Positions 20,596 to 31,412 of a DNA stretch of 64,000 nucleotides are shown here, piece after piece. Below the pieces are notes generated by a model. That model searched no databases. It saw nothing but the letters and a program-made list of their open reading frames with translations, and was not told where the DNA came from. Origin of the DNA: Geosiphon pyriformis (Eukaryota > Glomeromycota > Glomeromycetes > Archaeosporales > Geosiphonaceae); NCBI GenBank assembly GCA_016748015.1, contig JAAOMT010000200.1, forward strand, positions 370,984 through 434,983, read 5' to 3'. The first letter of the stretch is position 1, and each line of letters opens with the position of its first letter. A program made the position numbers and the translations under genes.

Positions 20596-22155
20596 TTATT
20601 TAAAAAAGCTATTTATTTGCAACTGTTTTTTCTCTTCTTGAACTTTGAGAACAGTATTACAAATTAATGTTCTCAAAGTTTTAAAAAAGTCTGAATCAAT
20701 TTTTTCACTATACTGCTCTTCACAATAGCACAATGTATCTTCAAGTACAGTTTTACCTTGATGTATAGATAGCAAAGACAAAGGTTCATCTTTATCTTCA
20801 CTTTCTAAATCTTTATTTGCATTAGAATTTCCACTATACTTGTTGTTAATAAGATCCACAATTTCATTTTCTGAGGCATAAGTAAATAATAGTTCAAACT
20901 TGTCAATATTAATAAAGTCTATTGCCAATAGCTTGTCAATATCAACATGCTCAATAAGAACTTGTACTTCTTGTAAAAGTTTTTGTTCAATATCTAATAG
21001 ATGGACTGGCATTTGACTATTATTCAAAATTCTCATATGATGCCAACAGTTTTGGATTATAGTTGTTGTTACTGCTGATCACACATTAATTAGAAAGTCA
21101 ACTACATCCTTTAATATTACTGTTGATATTAGAATCTTGCCATCATACTGATTAATAAGATGAAAAAGAAACAACTTTTGGTATTGTGCTTTAAAGAATA
21201 CAATAATTTCTGTATCTAATGGTTGCAAATAGGATGTTGTATTGAATAGTAGATATCTAATCATAATATTAGATAATACGGAAAGTTCTCTACCATAGAG
21301 ACCAGCATTATCAAGCAATAGCAAAATCTTTTTTTTCTTGTGACATATTTTTTCATTTAATAAATTAAGCCATTTACTAAAAATATTGGTTTGCATCTAT
21401 GCTTTTGTATTGTAATGATAAGTGATTGAAAGTGCATTCATATTAATATTGCAAAAACATCATGGCTTTGCAGTTTTGCCAATAATTAAAAACTGCAACT
21501 TGATGCTGCCTATTGCATTATAAGCAAGAAGTATGGTAATTTGACTTTTATCATGCTTGGTGCCAGAGGTAAATCTTGTTGCCAAAGTTGCATTTGGTGG
21601 TATTCTAAAGAATAATGTTGTTTCATTGGTATTATAAACATTATTTAGATCATATTCACTAATAATCTCATGTAGTTTCTCTCATTCCTTTGGTAAAATT
21701 TCCAAGAAGATACTGTTTGCTTCACCATGCATCTTAATATGATGCAAATTATAACATTTTTTGAACTTTTCTAACCAACCATCTGATGCTTTAAAGTTAT
21801 TTTCTTTCAGAAACTTTTCAGCAAACTTGAGAGCTTTTGTTTGTAAAATTTTTCCAGTAAGAATGCAGTTGGTAGCTAGTGATCTAAGCATCCATTGTCT
21901 CAGTGCATTATTTATCTTCAGAAACATCTCTTTTCTGTTCTTTGTCAATTGATCAGAGTTGTCAGATACATTTTTTTCAATCCATTAGTCTAATTTTGTG
22001 AATATCTTTGTTACAGTAGAGCAGTTAATCTTTAAATTAAATATTTTGGTAAGTCTATTTGCTGAGTAGTCAGGATGCTTTAGTTTGTACTGGCAGAAAG
22101 CCTTTTTAGTCTCCAAGGAGATTGATGTTCGCTTTTGGTTTGCGTTTTTTGGCAT
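20596..22155 (-). pseudogene. pogo/Tigger-type DDE transposase
   Basis: A reading frame of 520 codons from ATG 22155 to 20596 that keeps one register throughout. The N-terminal helix-turn-helix (ISLETKKAFCQYKLKHPDYS, ANRLTKIF) and the CENP-B-like second DNA-binding region (KASDGWLEKFKKCYNLHHIK) are clear. The DDE core shows YNTNETTLFFR, KILLLLDNAGLY and TTSYLQPLDTEII. The C-terminal region (QNCWHHM, then an acidic tail) fits Tigger proteins. It contains five in-frame stops: TAA after TKLD, TGA after LPKE, TGA in KP*CF, TAG in KA*MQ and TGA in NV*SAV. Trp is expected at several of these. There are no frameshifts that I can see. Confidence 0.9.
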
Positions 22156-22671
22156 GTTAATAAGAACACACTTTTTATTGCATTTTGCTTTTTTAACACA
22201 TTGATGTATCTGTTATGTCTTAAATGTTATTTTGCCTTATATCTAATTGAATATGTAAGGTGCTTTATGTTATATGAGGTGCCTCAAATTATAAAAAGCA
22301 GCCAAATTATAAAAATGAAGGTTTTAATCCAACTGTAGGATTCTAAGTGCAAATAACAGATTCTTACTAAAAAGAAACCTAATTTTAATAATGCATCTGT
22401 AACACTTTTTGTTTTTTACCTTCAATTGATGATCAATAATAAAAACTGTCAATTTGATTTTCTGCATACTTGCATAATTGCATAGAAAATAGCACAATGT
22501 TATGTTGTCAAGCCTTCTAAATATAACAATGCCTATATTAATTAGAATATCGATATAAAATACTTTATACAATGTTAGGGATATCAGAGTAAAAGTCAAC
22601 TGCAGTTTTTTAAAAAATGTCCTGATCATTATAAGTTATGAGATTTGATATATAATATATATAGGCATGCA

Positions 22672-23466
22672 ATGGCTTCTGAATTAATGTGGCCATATGT
22701 TGTTTCTAAGAAAAATCTATCTGTTGAAAGTTACTTAGAATAGACCCAAAATGAAATAGATCTTATGTTCAGATTAAAGTATAAACAAGTCTTTTTTTAT
22801 TTACAAACAATTATTAACTTTTACACTGGAGTTCATTTTAATAGGTCTTCATTAAGACTTGTAGCTAAATGAATGTTTGCACCAATTTGGTCTGCTCAGT
22901 ATCATCCTATTTACCAATTAATTGAAATTGCTGATGAAAAACAATGGTTATGATTGAAGCCTGAAGTTTGCAAGCTGATTCAAGAAAGAATTGTAATTTC
23001 TTGATCTAAACTTTTAAATCAACATCAAGACCATAATGCAATACTTAAAAAAATTAACAAAATGCTCAAATTGTTGATTTTTTCTATACCTTCACAACAG
23101 CATTGAGAAATTGCAGCACATAACTATATTAAATTTAAAAGATTGTGTACTAACCTTTTTAATGTCATTGGATATTCTAAAAGTGAAATATACAGGTCTT
23201 ATACACATCCTAGCTTTATTGCTAAATCAAATCTATTTCGAGTTCAAATAAGAAAGACACAGTTTGTAAATCCAAATGTCTCTAATCATGTTTTTTGTGA
23301 TATTGGTCATAAATATATATTAAGCAAAGAAATGAAAAAATTCAGTAAAATTGCATGAATGAAAAAAATAAACTTTTTTAAAGCAAAGCAAATTAAGAAA
23401 ACATTGTTAGGTACTTGGAAACCAATTCCAATAATAAGTAAAGAAGCAAATCATCAAAAAATGTAA
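22672..23466 (+). pseudogene. Unrecognised ORF carried by the pogo-like element
   Basis: From ATG 22672 to TAA 23464-23466 there are 265 codons in one frame with no frameshift. It is interrupted by six stops: TAG at 22741, and TGA at 22870, 22951, 23002, 23104 and 23356. Readable segments include MASELMWPYVVSKKNLSVES, YHPIYQLIEIADEKQW and YRSYTHPSFIAKSN. I do not recognise a domain. From memory the IAAHNYIKF and THPSF segments recall multi-copy uncharacterised proteins of Rhizophagus-type fungi, with low confidence. It is divergent from the transposase and lies within the terminal repeats, so it looks like cargo. Confidence 0.55.
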
Positions 23467-23865
23467 ATCTGTTAATAAAATCACAACTATTATCTATTAT
23501 TAACTCTCTAATACCTCTTTTAAGTGATCATATTTTCGAAGCTTATCAAGTTAATTGTGTAACAGCCTAATAAATATTCTTTAAGAAGTTAGAAATATAT
23601 TGTATTGTGTACAGTTTTGTTTACGTTGGGTTGGGTGCATTACTATTTATAATTGGCATTTTTAAAACATGATATGTTGAGTCTAAGTTTGAATCTCTAT
23701 TTTGCATGATTATGTTTGAATTATGAAAAGCATTCAACACAGATTTATTTGCCCCAAAAAAGTTGATTTTTAATACATCTTTAAAACTATCAGTCAAACT
23801 TTTGCTCACTAATACTAAATATTGGTCAAATAATGAATATAATTACTAGTATGGAGCTTTTTTTT

Positions 23866-24330
23866 AATTGTGGATGTCAAAGTTGGTGTGAAAATGTATT
23901 TATTGGATATATATTAGAATCTTCATGCTCTGAGTTTTATTATTAATCACATTTTTTTCTTAAGGAAAGATAAATTCAAATTCCATTCTTAGTTGATTTG
24001 CTTGAGCAATGTTCCATTAACAAACTTGTTGCTAAAGAATCCCATTGGGCCATTATTCTCACTTGTAGGTCTGTTAATTTCTTCTTTCAATATGGTGAAA
24101 AAGTAATCTCATTAGCCAAAGTTTGATCCAGAATAACTTCATTGATATCTGCAGCAACAGTTTCCAAAGCACTACCAGCCTCTGAAGCACCACCAGTCTC
24201 CAAAGCACCAAGAGTAGCAGTACTGTATCATATATCAACTATTATTAAAACTCTCATAATACTTACAAACAACAAACCAGATATAATAGTTCCATTATTG
24301 TCTTTTAATAACAGTGACAACTTATAAAGA
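23866..24330 (+). pseudogene. Second part of the cargo coding region in the pogo-like element
   Basis: A further plus-strand frame, downstream of the 265-codon ORF and separated by about 400 bases of AT-rich sequence. It reads CGCQSWCENVFIGYILESS, FLVDLLEQCSINKLVAKES and an Ala/Pro/Ser segment ending in LLSFNNSDNL. Two TAA and one TGA break it. It may be a second exon or the 3' part of the same cargo gene, or a separate gene; I cannot decide. I recognise no domain. Confidence 0.4.
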
Positions 24331-24691
24331 AGAAGAGTAATTGAATGTTGTAATATTTCAGAAATTTTGTTTAGTGTTCTATAATCATTTCCAGAAACTT
24401 TTCTAATTTTTTTTACTATTATAAAAAGAATGATTTCCATTGACAAATCAGGAAATCTTCCTAACTATATATGTTCGATTAAATATGAGATAATATCTGA
24501 TGTTTATATCTAATATTATATGATTATAGTGTGACTATAGAAAGTAAAAATTACTTATATTCTGCTATCATATTTGTGGAAATAGGGACTATAAGAAGAT
24601 ATATATAGTAAAAGTGACTATAAGGAGATAATATTATATATAAATGGTTTTGGTTTTTAAAAAAATGTGATTATAAGAAGATAGTGACTAT

Positions 24692-24721
24692 AACCAGAGG
24701 GACTATAAAGAGAGTTCACTA
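24692..24721 (-). repeat. Right terminal inverted repeat of the pogo-like element
   Basis: Read on the minus strand it begins TAGTGAACTCTCTTT; the first base has probably changed from C. It is followed on the plus strand by TA and then LINE2 sequence (TACTAAATAG). Repeated GACTATAA words precede it between 24530 and 24700. Confidence 0.85.
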
Positions 24722-24723
24722 TA

Positions 24724-26696
24724 TACTAAATAGGATGCCATAGTTAGAAAAAATTTAAAAATTAAGGCCAGTCTTTTACATAATTTTTCTACAGACATAT
24801 TACTATATCTTTTTTTCTATAGCATAAAATTTTTTAATCAAGTCTAGGCTAAAAGTAAGTTATTTTCTGTCATGAATTTTGCAAATGCTTTAGAAGTTTT
24901 TGGTAGGTTTTTTACCTATTATTACTTGGATTTACAAGTTTTTAGTTGGTTGCCAATTCATCTCTTGCATTATCTTGTTAGATTAAAAATCTGTTCTAAG
25001 GATAATTTTTTAGTCAAAATTGTGAAAATTTTTTCATTTTGTGGCTTATCTTTTTCTAATGCTCTGCCAAATGCTTTTCACTTTACTGGCAGTATGTTAA
25101 TCTCCAGTATTCTTGGGGATAGTAGTTTTTTCCAGGTTGCCTATTCTTTAAAGTATTATGATATAGCTTTTGTGGAACAGTTGCTAAACAGAAAAGAAGT
25201 TCAATTTGAATAAAAGTGCTTTAAATATTGAAAACATCTAGATTTGCAGAGTCTTATATCTGGTTGATTTGGCTCTACAGTTAAGTTTCTGGAGAATAAA
25301 TCTAGCATGGCTGATGTTGCATCTTAGTTTTCTGGTGTAAGTGTTCTAGACTCTAGTGCTAAAGTTCGGATTTGTCATACTAAGCAGATTTTACTGGAGT
25401 CTGGTTTATGCTCTTTTGACATGTATACTGATAAATTGGTGAAAAATTTTGGCATTACTTCAGTTGTTGGAAGTGCTGCTGCATTTTTTGCTGACATTAA
25501 CTTGAATATTAAAATTGGGGTCTATGACATTATGGCATCATGTCATTAACTTTGTTTAAGCTAAAAGCCATTTTTCTCATGCTTGATTGTGTTTTAGTTA
25601 ACTACAGTATGGTGGTTTTTTCAGACAGCCAAGCTGCTATTTGTGCATGTATTGATGAGACTAAAATAAATTTGCCTAATTTTAGAAAAAAATTGTAGAT
25701 AAAACATCATTAGATAATAAATTTAATCAGAATTAAGAGACTTTAGGTATTCTGAATAAAGGTCAAGGGTTATGTTAATATTGCTGAGAATGAGTAAGCC
25801 AATGCTATTATCTCTAAAGCTTGTTTTTTCATCTCATTTTTCTCTATATTAGTGTGTAAATTTTATGTGCTATTAGGTAATTTGGCACTGTCCTATAACA
25901 TTCATCATTATGTTAGAGATTTTTATAGAACTTTGTGTCATGTTAGATGAGAAAATATATCAGATGTTAAGGTAAAATTTGTTCACAATTTTCATAAAAT
26001 AGACTAAAAGAGGACTTTTAAAGTTTGGCATCCTGATAAAAACATAGCTTTTGATTACACAAGCCACTTTTTAGTCTCTTTGTAGACTTATTTTATAAAA
26101 GCCTTGTATAAGTGTTTGCTAATAGTTCTATGTAAATGTCTATATAACACTTTTTATCTGGGTGTGAGATGTATATATTGTGATAAGATTAACATTTTCA
26201 ATTATGCATTTAAGTGTGTTCATAATAGTGTAAACCAAAGTAGTATTTTTGCTGAGTTTGAACAGAGGTAGGCATTGTTGTTAAAAGTTATTGGTTTCTT
26301 TTCTAATATTATTAAAGATCTAATTTATTGCAGAAAAAACATTAATCTGTATTCTATTATAGTCAAAAGTTTTGTGCTCATAAGTTGGTACAATGAGTCT
26401 TTGGCAGTTTTCAGTGGTTTAGAGTTAGCTGATATTCAGATTGTAAATTTTGTAAGAGACTTGGCAATTACCCACAGATCTAGATCTAAACACAGAGCTG
26501 ATATAGAAAAAAAAACCTGATTGTTGCTATTATTAGTAATTTTTCTGCTAATGTTGATGGTAAAGGCAATTTGAGTGATGGAGTAATTGTGTTGCTTAGT
26601 GTTAATAAAATTTGGAGTGTATATTCTAAATTGTACTGTGGATGTCTGTTTTTTTCAGATTTGGGTGGTGATTTATCAGTGTTATTGAGTGTATAG
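24724..26696 (+). pseudogene. ORF2 of LINE2, 3' part: RT end, RNase H, C-terminus
   Basis: The frame resumes after the transposon (TK*DAIVRK; TAG at 24731-24733, where LINE1 has Trp) and follows LINE1 to the end. A segment at 24872-25213 is open (MNFANALEVFGRFF to NRKEVQFE). RNase H remains include DMYTDKL, FSDSQAAI and ENE*ANAI, with the His before the last Asp changed to Tyr. The C-terminal motif CIYCDKINIFNYAFKC keeps both Cys pairs that LINE1 has partly lost. It ends at TAG 26694-26696. Confidence 0.85.
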
Positions 26697-27019
26697 TGTA
26701 GCTTTAATCAGTTTGAATGGTTGGTCACATGTAGCAAGTATGTGAACTGCATTTAGTTTACAATTTATATATGTTATATGTCTTTAGATAATAGTTGAAC
26801 CATACTTATAAAGCCAATTTAAAAAAAAAAAAAAAAAGTTTATTTAAAACAATTTAAAAAAAAAATAAATAAGTTTATTTTTAACTATTTTTAAATATGA
26901 AAAAAATTAATTATAAAATATTTTACAAATATTTTTTTAATTTTATATATATAAATAATTAATAAAAAATGAATTTTTTTTTTTAAAAAAATTATAAGTA
27001 AAAAAGTTTTCCATAAAAA
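26697..27019 (+). other. 3' UTR and poly(A) of LINE2, then AT-rich spacer
   Basis: The LINE tail motif is at about 26703-26760 and a 17-A run at 26821-26837. The following 180 bases are almost pure A/T and hold no gene that I can see. Confidence 0.75.
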
Positions 27020-27596
27020 CATTTTGGCTGAGATTACTGTAAAATGGACATCTTTGACAAGTTTTTTATGTTCACCTATTTCAGCTGTTTTGTATTTATT
27101 TTTGATATATTCTTTGAATGTTAATTTTTATGCTATAATTTGTAAAGATTTTGTGTTGAGTAATTGGCTCATTGAGACTGTTTTGGTCTTTAAAAGAAAG
27201 AAAAAAACTGCTCTGGCTCTTATTGAATATATTAGATTTATGGTAAAATTATATTATGCCAAGATATAGATTGTTAAGTCTAAACATAAGGTGGATATAA
27301 AAAAGACTGGTTTGGTTAATGATAATGGTTTGATTGTAGACTTGTCTTATTGTGTGATATTTTTGTTATTGAATAGAGTGGTTTATATGCTTGGTATCAT
27401 AAAATCTTTTGTTGTTAGTTTTGATAAGTACAAAATGTGTTGTTTTTTTTTAGGTTTAGATAGTAATATATTTGTAGACATAAGTATATAGTATTGCTTT
27501 ATCTGGTCTAAGTGATTAGTCACATGTGGTAAGTACATGAGCTGTATTTAGTTTGTTTTACTTAGTTTGGCTCTATATACTAAATAGCAATTGGAC
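27020..27596 (+). mobile_element. LINE3, 5'-truncated LINE end
   Basis: Only the last part of a LINE ORF2 is present (FVLSNWLIETVLVFKRKKKT, TGLVNDNGLIVDLSY, CCFFLGLDSNIFVDISI). It aligns with the C-terminal 150 residues of LINE1 and ends at TAG 27489-27491. The conserved LINE tail follows (27497-27560). Truncation at the 5' end is typical of aborted LINE insertion. No separate poly(A) is visible; the copy meets the tail of LINE4 head-on at 27597. Confidence 0.82.
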
Positions 27597-29800
27597 TTTT
27601 TTTTTTATTATGAGTTTTAATGAGTATAACCCAACCATTATCTAGAAATTAGAACTAAACTAAGAGATTCAGGGCTAAATATGGTTCATGCATTTACTAC
27701 ATATAACCAGCTATTCAAGCCAGTTCAGACTATATTACATTAATGTACCAGAAGAAAACTTACTTAGAGAAGACATTCTTTGAACAATCTCAAATAATGT
27801 AGCACTATTATTAACTAATCCAACCAACTACTTAGCTGTCTTAAAGACATCAGTCTTTACAGCAGCAGATTCATGTTTCCAAAGAGACATCAAATTAGAA
27901 AACATATTATCATCAAAAGATAACACACTTACATGAGAGCCAGACATATCAATATCTTCAAAACCACATTCAGTTTTCAGAGCAACCACTTCCTGCTCTA
28001 ACTTATTAACAGCTCTGCTAAAGATACTCATGTGAACTAAAACTTCGTTGACTCTGAGACCAAAAGCAGAACTTGAAACCACCATTAACAAATTGTTCAA
28101 AAACTTTGATCATAGAGCCAACAGGCTTAACAATAAATTCAACCAAAACAGAAAGCTTGGCCAAATCAGATTCCAAAGATGCCAGCCAGAAAAATACCAA
28201 AAAATCATTAACAGCAACAAAAGGAGCAGAATTCATTAAAGGAGGAAACTCAGAAAGAACAAAGAGAACAGATGCCTTTACATAAGACAAAAAACCAACA
28301 AAATGTGGTTTAAACATCTTGGAAGCCTTAGAAAGGAGAAGTAAAACAACCTTACAGTTCACAACCAAGTGGTCTATCTCTTGACACTGAAAACAATACT
28401 AACAACCAGGAGTTTTCCATCAGATATGACACTTTCTTAGTGTATCAGTTTTAACAACAGCAAGGTCCAAATTAGCTTGAGAGCCAAATGTAACCAGAGC
28501 AAAGTAAAAATAACAACCAAAATCAGGAGACTGAGGAATAAAACAACTCTGAACACCAACTTAAGAAACCATATCACTGATTTCAAAGACAGTGCAGCCA
28601 GAAAAAAGGTTGACCAACTTGGCCTTAAATTTATCATGAGACACAATTGTTTCTTGTTGATTCACAAGAAGAAGAATCCAAACACTATCCTTGGTCACCA
28701 AAACTGATTAATAATGGAGAACAGATGTGGCAGCAACCAAATTTTCAAAATAGACCACAACATACTGCCAAATACCAACAGGCTTTATCACAACATGAAT
28801 AATTATACCAAAAACACTGAGAGCTGTCTTAATATCAGCAGCAAACACACCCAAAGGCACATTATGCAGTGCAACAGTAGCAGAAAGAGAGCCAGACTTA
28901 AGAACCACCAAGAACTTGGCAATTTTGAGGATGGCCAAATATACAGAGCTTGTAAGTTCAACCAAAAATGCAGCTTCCAAAGACACTTGAGAAGCAAACT
29001 CCATGCAAAACAGCTTTACATTGTCTTTTAACACTGATTTTGCACCCAAAAAACCATGTACCAACTGAAAAACAGTCTTAACATGAGCCAATTTGATTTT
29101 AAAAATAGCATTAGGTACCAAAATGGAGGCCACCCACTCAGTAAACCTTTGGCGACTAGTAATAGTTTTCCAAGCACCATCAGAAGTAGCACCAGAAACT
29201 AGAGGAAGAGATTGCTTTGCCTCTAAGACTAATAATAATCTCCCAGAAAACACTATATTTAACAACACAGCTAGTGGTTGATCTTGGCCCATTTTGAATA
29301 ACATGCCAGATGATACTATGAAGATCTCATCTAAGATCTCATTGGAAACCACAAAGGAGTTTGGTGTAACAATAGCAGAAGCAAGCAATTGCTCCCATTT
29401 TTCTGAACTTTTGGTCTTTTTGACCATTTTTTTTGAAGAGGAGGTGCTATCAACACCAGATATAAAAATCATAGATGAAAAGACCAGCTTGTTAACTAGT
29501 TTATTATTAAACACTTTTGGGCTCTTAGTAGGTGTGGAGGCAACACTAGAATTAACCCAAATGTATTTTTTGAAGAAACTTTAACTGGTGAGAAACCAGT
29601 CAAAGATGAAAAAATTGCTTCAGTAACTACTAAAGACAGCTTATCATAATTACTGGGTAAAGAGAAGGCTTCTAAAACGTTCTGTCTAGTTGTTTTTACA
29701 ACAGAGAAAGCTTCTCTAGTTGAAATTTTATTAGATATCTCAGAACAAATATCAGGTACAGCTTTTTTACTCTTTGCTTTGGTCATGGTCATAAATTAAG
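27597..29800 (-). mobile_element. LINE4, ORF1-only LINE derivative
   Basis: A minus-strand element of about 2.2 kb with an ORF1 and, directly after its stop at 27735, a short 3' UTR carrying the LINE tail motif (27670-27725) and a poly(A) of about 10 (a T run at 27597-27606). No endonuclease or RT sequence lies between ORF1 and tail. This resembles the half-LINE (HAL1-type) arrangement known in mammals, where ORF1-only copies use the enzyme of a full element. ORF1 differs from that of LINE1 and LINE2. Confidence 0.72.
27735..29792 (-). pseudogene. ORF1 of LINE4
   Basis: Starts at ATG near 29792 (MTMTKAKSKKAVPD). A frameshift near 29500 leads to the main part (29514-28708; KKTKSSEKWEQLLASAIVTP, FKIKLAHVKTVFQLVHGFLG). 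The frame continues past a TAA (LHY*SVL) to a zinc knuckle, CFQCQEIDHLVVNC (about 28340-28400), of the CX2CX4HX4C form. TGA lies just upstream in CHI*W. Another frameshift near 28060 leads to the end (SAFGLRVNEVLVHMSIFSRA, then FEIVQRMSSLSKFSSGTLM). It is a nucleic-acid-binding ORF1 protein of a family I recall as common in Rhizophagus-type genomes. Confidence 0.8.
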
Positions 29801-30219
29801 AAGACAAAGAGCTTTTTTTAATAGTATTTTTTTTTTGGACTTTATTCATTAATCTTATAATAATAATAATAATAATAAAAAGTCATCATATTATTTTTAT
29901 TAATTATATAATTAATAATTATTAAACTTTAATAAAATAATTTATTAAAATAATTTGAAATATTTTTTAAAAAAATTTTATTTAGATTTTTATTTTTTTT
30001 GTTACAAACTATATATCAATAACTATTATATTATATTAATATTTAATAATTTAAAAAAAATTATTTTAAAATAAACAAAATAAAATACACTATTGATCTA
30101 AATATTATATTATTTACAAAAAAAATTAAAAAAATTCTTTTTTTTATTGATTTTTTAATTATAACAAGAACATAAAATAGCTAAAAAATAAACTTTTTCT
30201 TTTCTTTTTTCTCTTTTGT
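29801..30219. other. AT-rich spacer
   Basis: Nearly pure A/T with a TAA microsatellite (about 29861-29880). No gene, RNA or element end is visible. Confidence 0.7.
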
Positions 30220-31412
30220 TTTTGCAGTTTCTTATACAAGAAGCCAAAAAAGTCTAAAATTACTAATAACTTAGTAAATTTATTAACTAATCTTATATCT
30301 GTTAATATTTTGCAAACTAATAATAATAGTTACAAAAAATCTTAAAGTAATAAAGTAGATAACAAAAAAGTCAGCATTAGTAAAATATTAAACATAAAAA
30401 ACATAAAAATATAATTACAGGTAAAACAAATTATATGGATTTAAACATTTTTAAGATTAATAATATGATAAATAATACTACTTTAAGAAAAATACACATT
30501 AAAATATATGTCTTAAAACAGTTGTTAAATATGTTTTCTTTTGATAAAATAAGTAATAATAATAACAACATATTAGTGCTTTTAACTCTTAAGTTTGATA
30601 AATTTTAAAAATTGCTATTAATCAAATTATAAAACAATAAAATTAAAAATTTAAATTTAAAAATTTTTTTGAATTAAATATTGAAATTTCTGTAATAAGT
30701 TGTTATTAATAAAAAAATTTTTATTATGTTAATAGTTTTAGAAGTGGTATTTACTTCTTTAAAATTCTCAGATATTATTAAATTATAATTCATATTTAAA
30801 TTAAGCTTGAACAAAACAATAAAATTGGCTATTAGTAAGAAAATTTTGGTAAATAATAATATTAAAAAAGTAAATAATAGTATAGATTGAGAAGTGATTA
30901 TTAAAAAAATTCCAATTGATTTTTTTAAATCAGCTGTAAAATCAGTTTTTTTTAATTTTAATAAGATTATATTGATTAAGATACAGTTTATTGATTTTTA
31001 ATAAAAAATTCTAATTGAGTTTGAATTTGCTAATATTATTAATTTGGTTATAGCTAAATGATTAATTTTTATAAAAAAAAATTTTGTGTACATAATTAAA
31101 ATTGTTAATAATAAATAAACATAAATATTTAAAAATTGATATTAGATTTTGTTATATATTTTACTAATTAGTACTATTGCTTATAATTTTTTTAATTTAT
31201 TGGTTTCATATAATAAAAAAACTTGCTTTATTGGTTATAATCCAAGCATATATAAATATAACAAGTATATAATTGTTTGTTTTGTTAATAAAACATTAAA
31301 AAAAGCTGTTATTAATTTTATTTTGGTTTTTAAAGATATAAATTTATGTTGGATTGGCTTGTTATTAGCTGTTTGTACTTAGTGTAAACAATTTAATTAT
31401 GTTTTTAATATG
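30220..31412 (+). pseudogene. LINE5, decayed ORF1 fragment
   Basis: Strongly AT-shifted copy of a LINE1-like ORF1. SYTRSQKSLKLL and the following LVNLLTNLISVNI correspond to the LINE1 segment SYKKPKKSVAGNLVNLSAG. The best part (31149-31382: STIAYNFFNLLVSYNKKTCF, LVFKDINLCWIGLLLAVCT) aligns with GTTAHDLSSLLDSYGGRTCF of LINE1. The knuckle follows in degenerate form (CKQFNYVFNMC). It stops at the LTR starting at 31413, which probably inserted into it. Confidence 0.75.

Larger units (their letters stand above)
20455..24721. mobile_element. pogo/Tigger-type DNA transposon with a second coding remnant
   Basis: About 4267 bp with imperfect terminal inverted repeats: CAGTAAACTCTCTTTATAAT at the left and, reverse-complemented, TAGTGAACTCTCTTTATAGT at the right. 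It is flanked by TA (20453-20454 and 24722-24723). A transposase lies on the minus strand (20596-22155) and an unrelated coding remnant on the plus strand (22672-24330). Subterminal copies of GACTATAA-like words occur at both ends, probably transposase binding sites. Pogo-group elements usually carry only a transposase, so the extra 2 kb is unusual. Confidence 0.88.
15760..26837 (+). mobile_element. LINE2, older related LINE split by a DNA transposon
   Basis: A second LINE in the same orientation, right after the LINE1 tail and an AT-rich stretch (15707-15800). It has ORF1, endonuclease, RT, RNase H, a C-terminal Cys/His motif, a 3' UTR and a 17-A tail at 26821-26837. It is more AT-rich and has more stops than LINE1. 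The RT region is interrupted exactly at a TA dinucleotide by the pogo-like element 20455-24721. Removing that element with one TA restores the reading frame across the junction, so the LINE was there first. Confidence 0.9.

Noticed and set aside
28437-28646. Leu/Val-rich minus-strand frame resembling a membrane protein
   Set aside because: It is a shadow of LINE4 ORF1, whose real frame carries the zinc knuckle just downstream.
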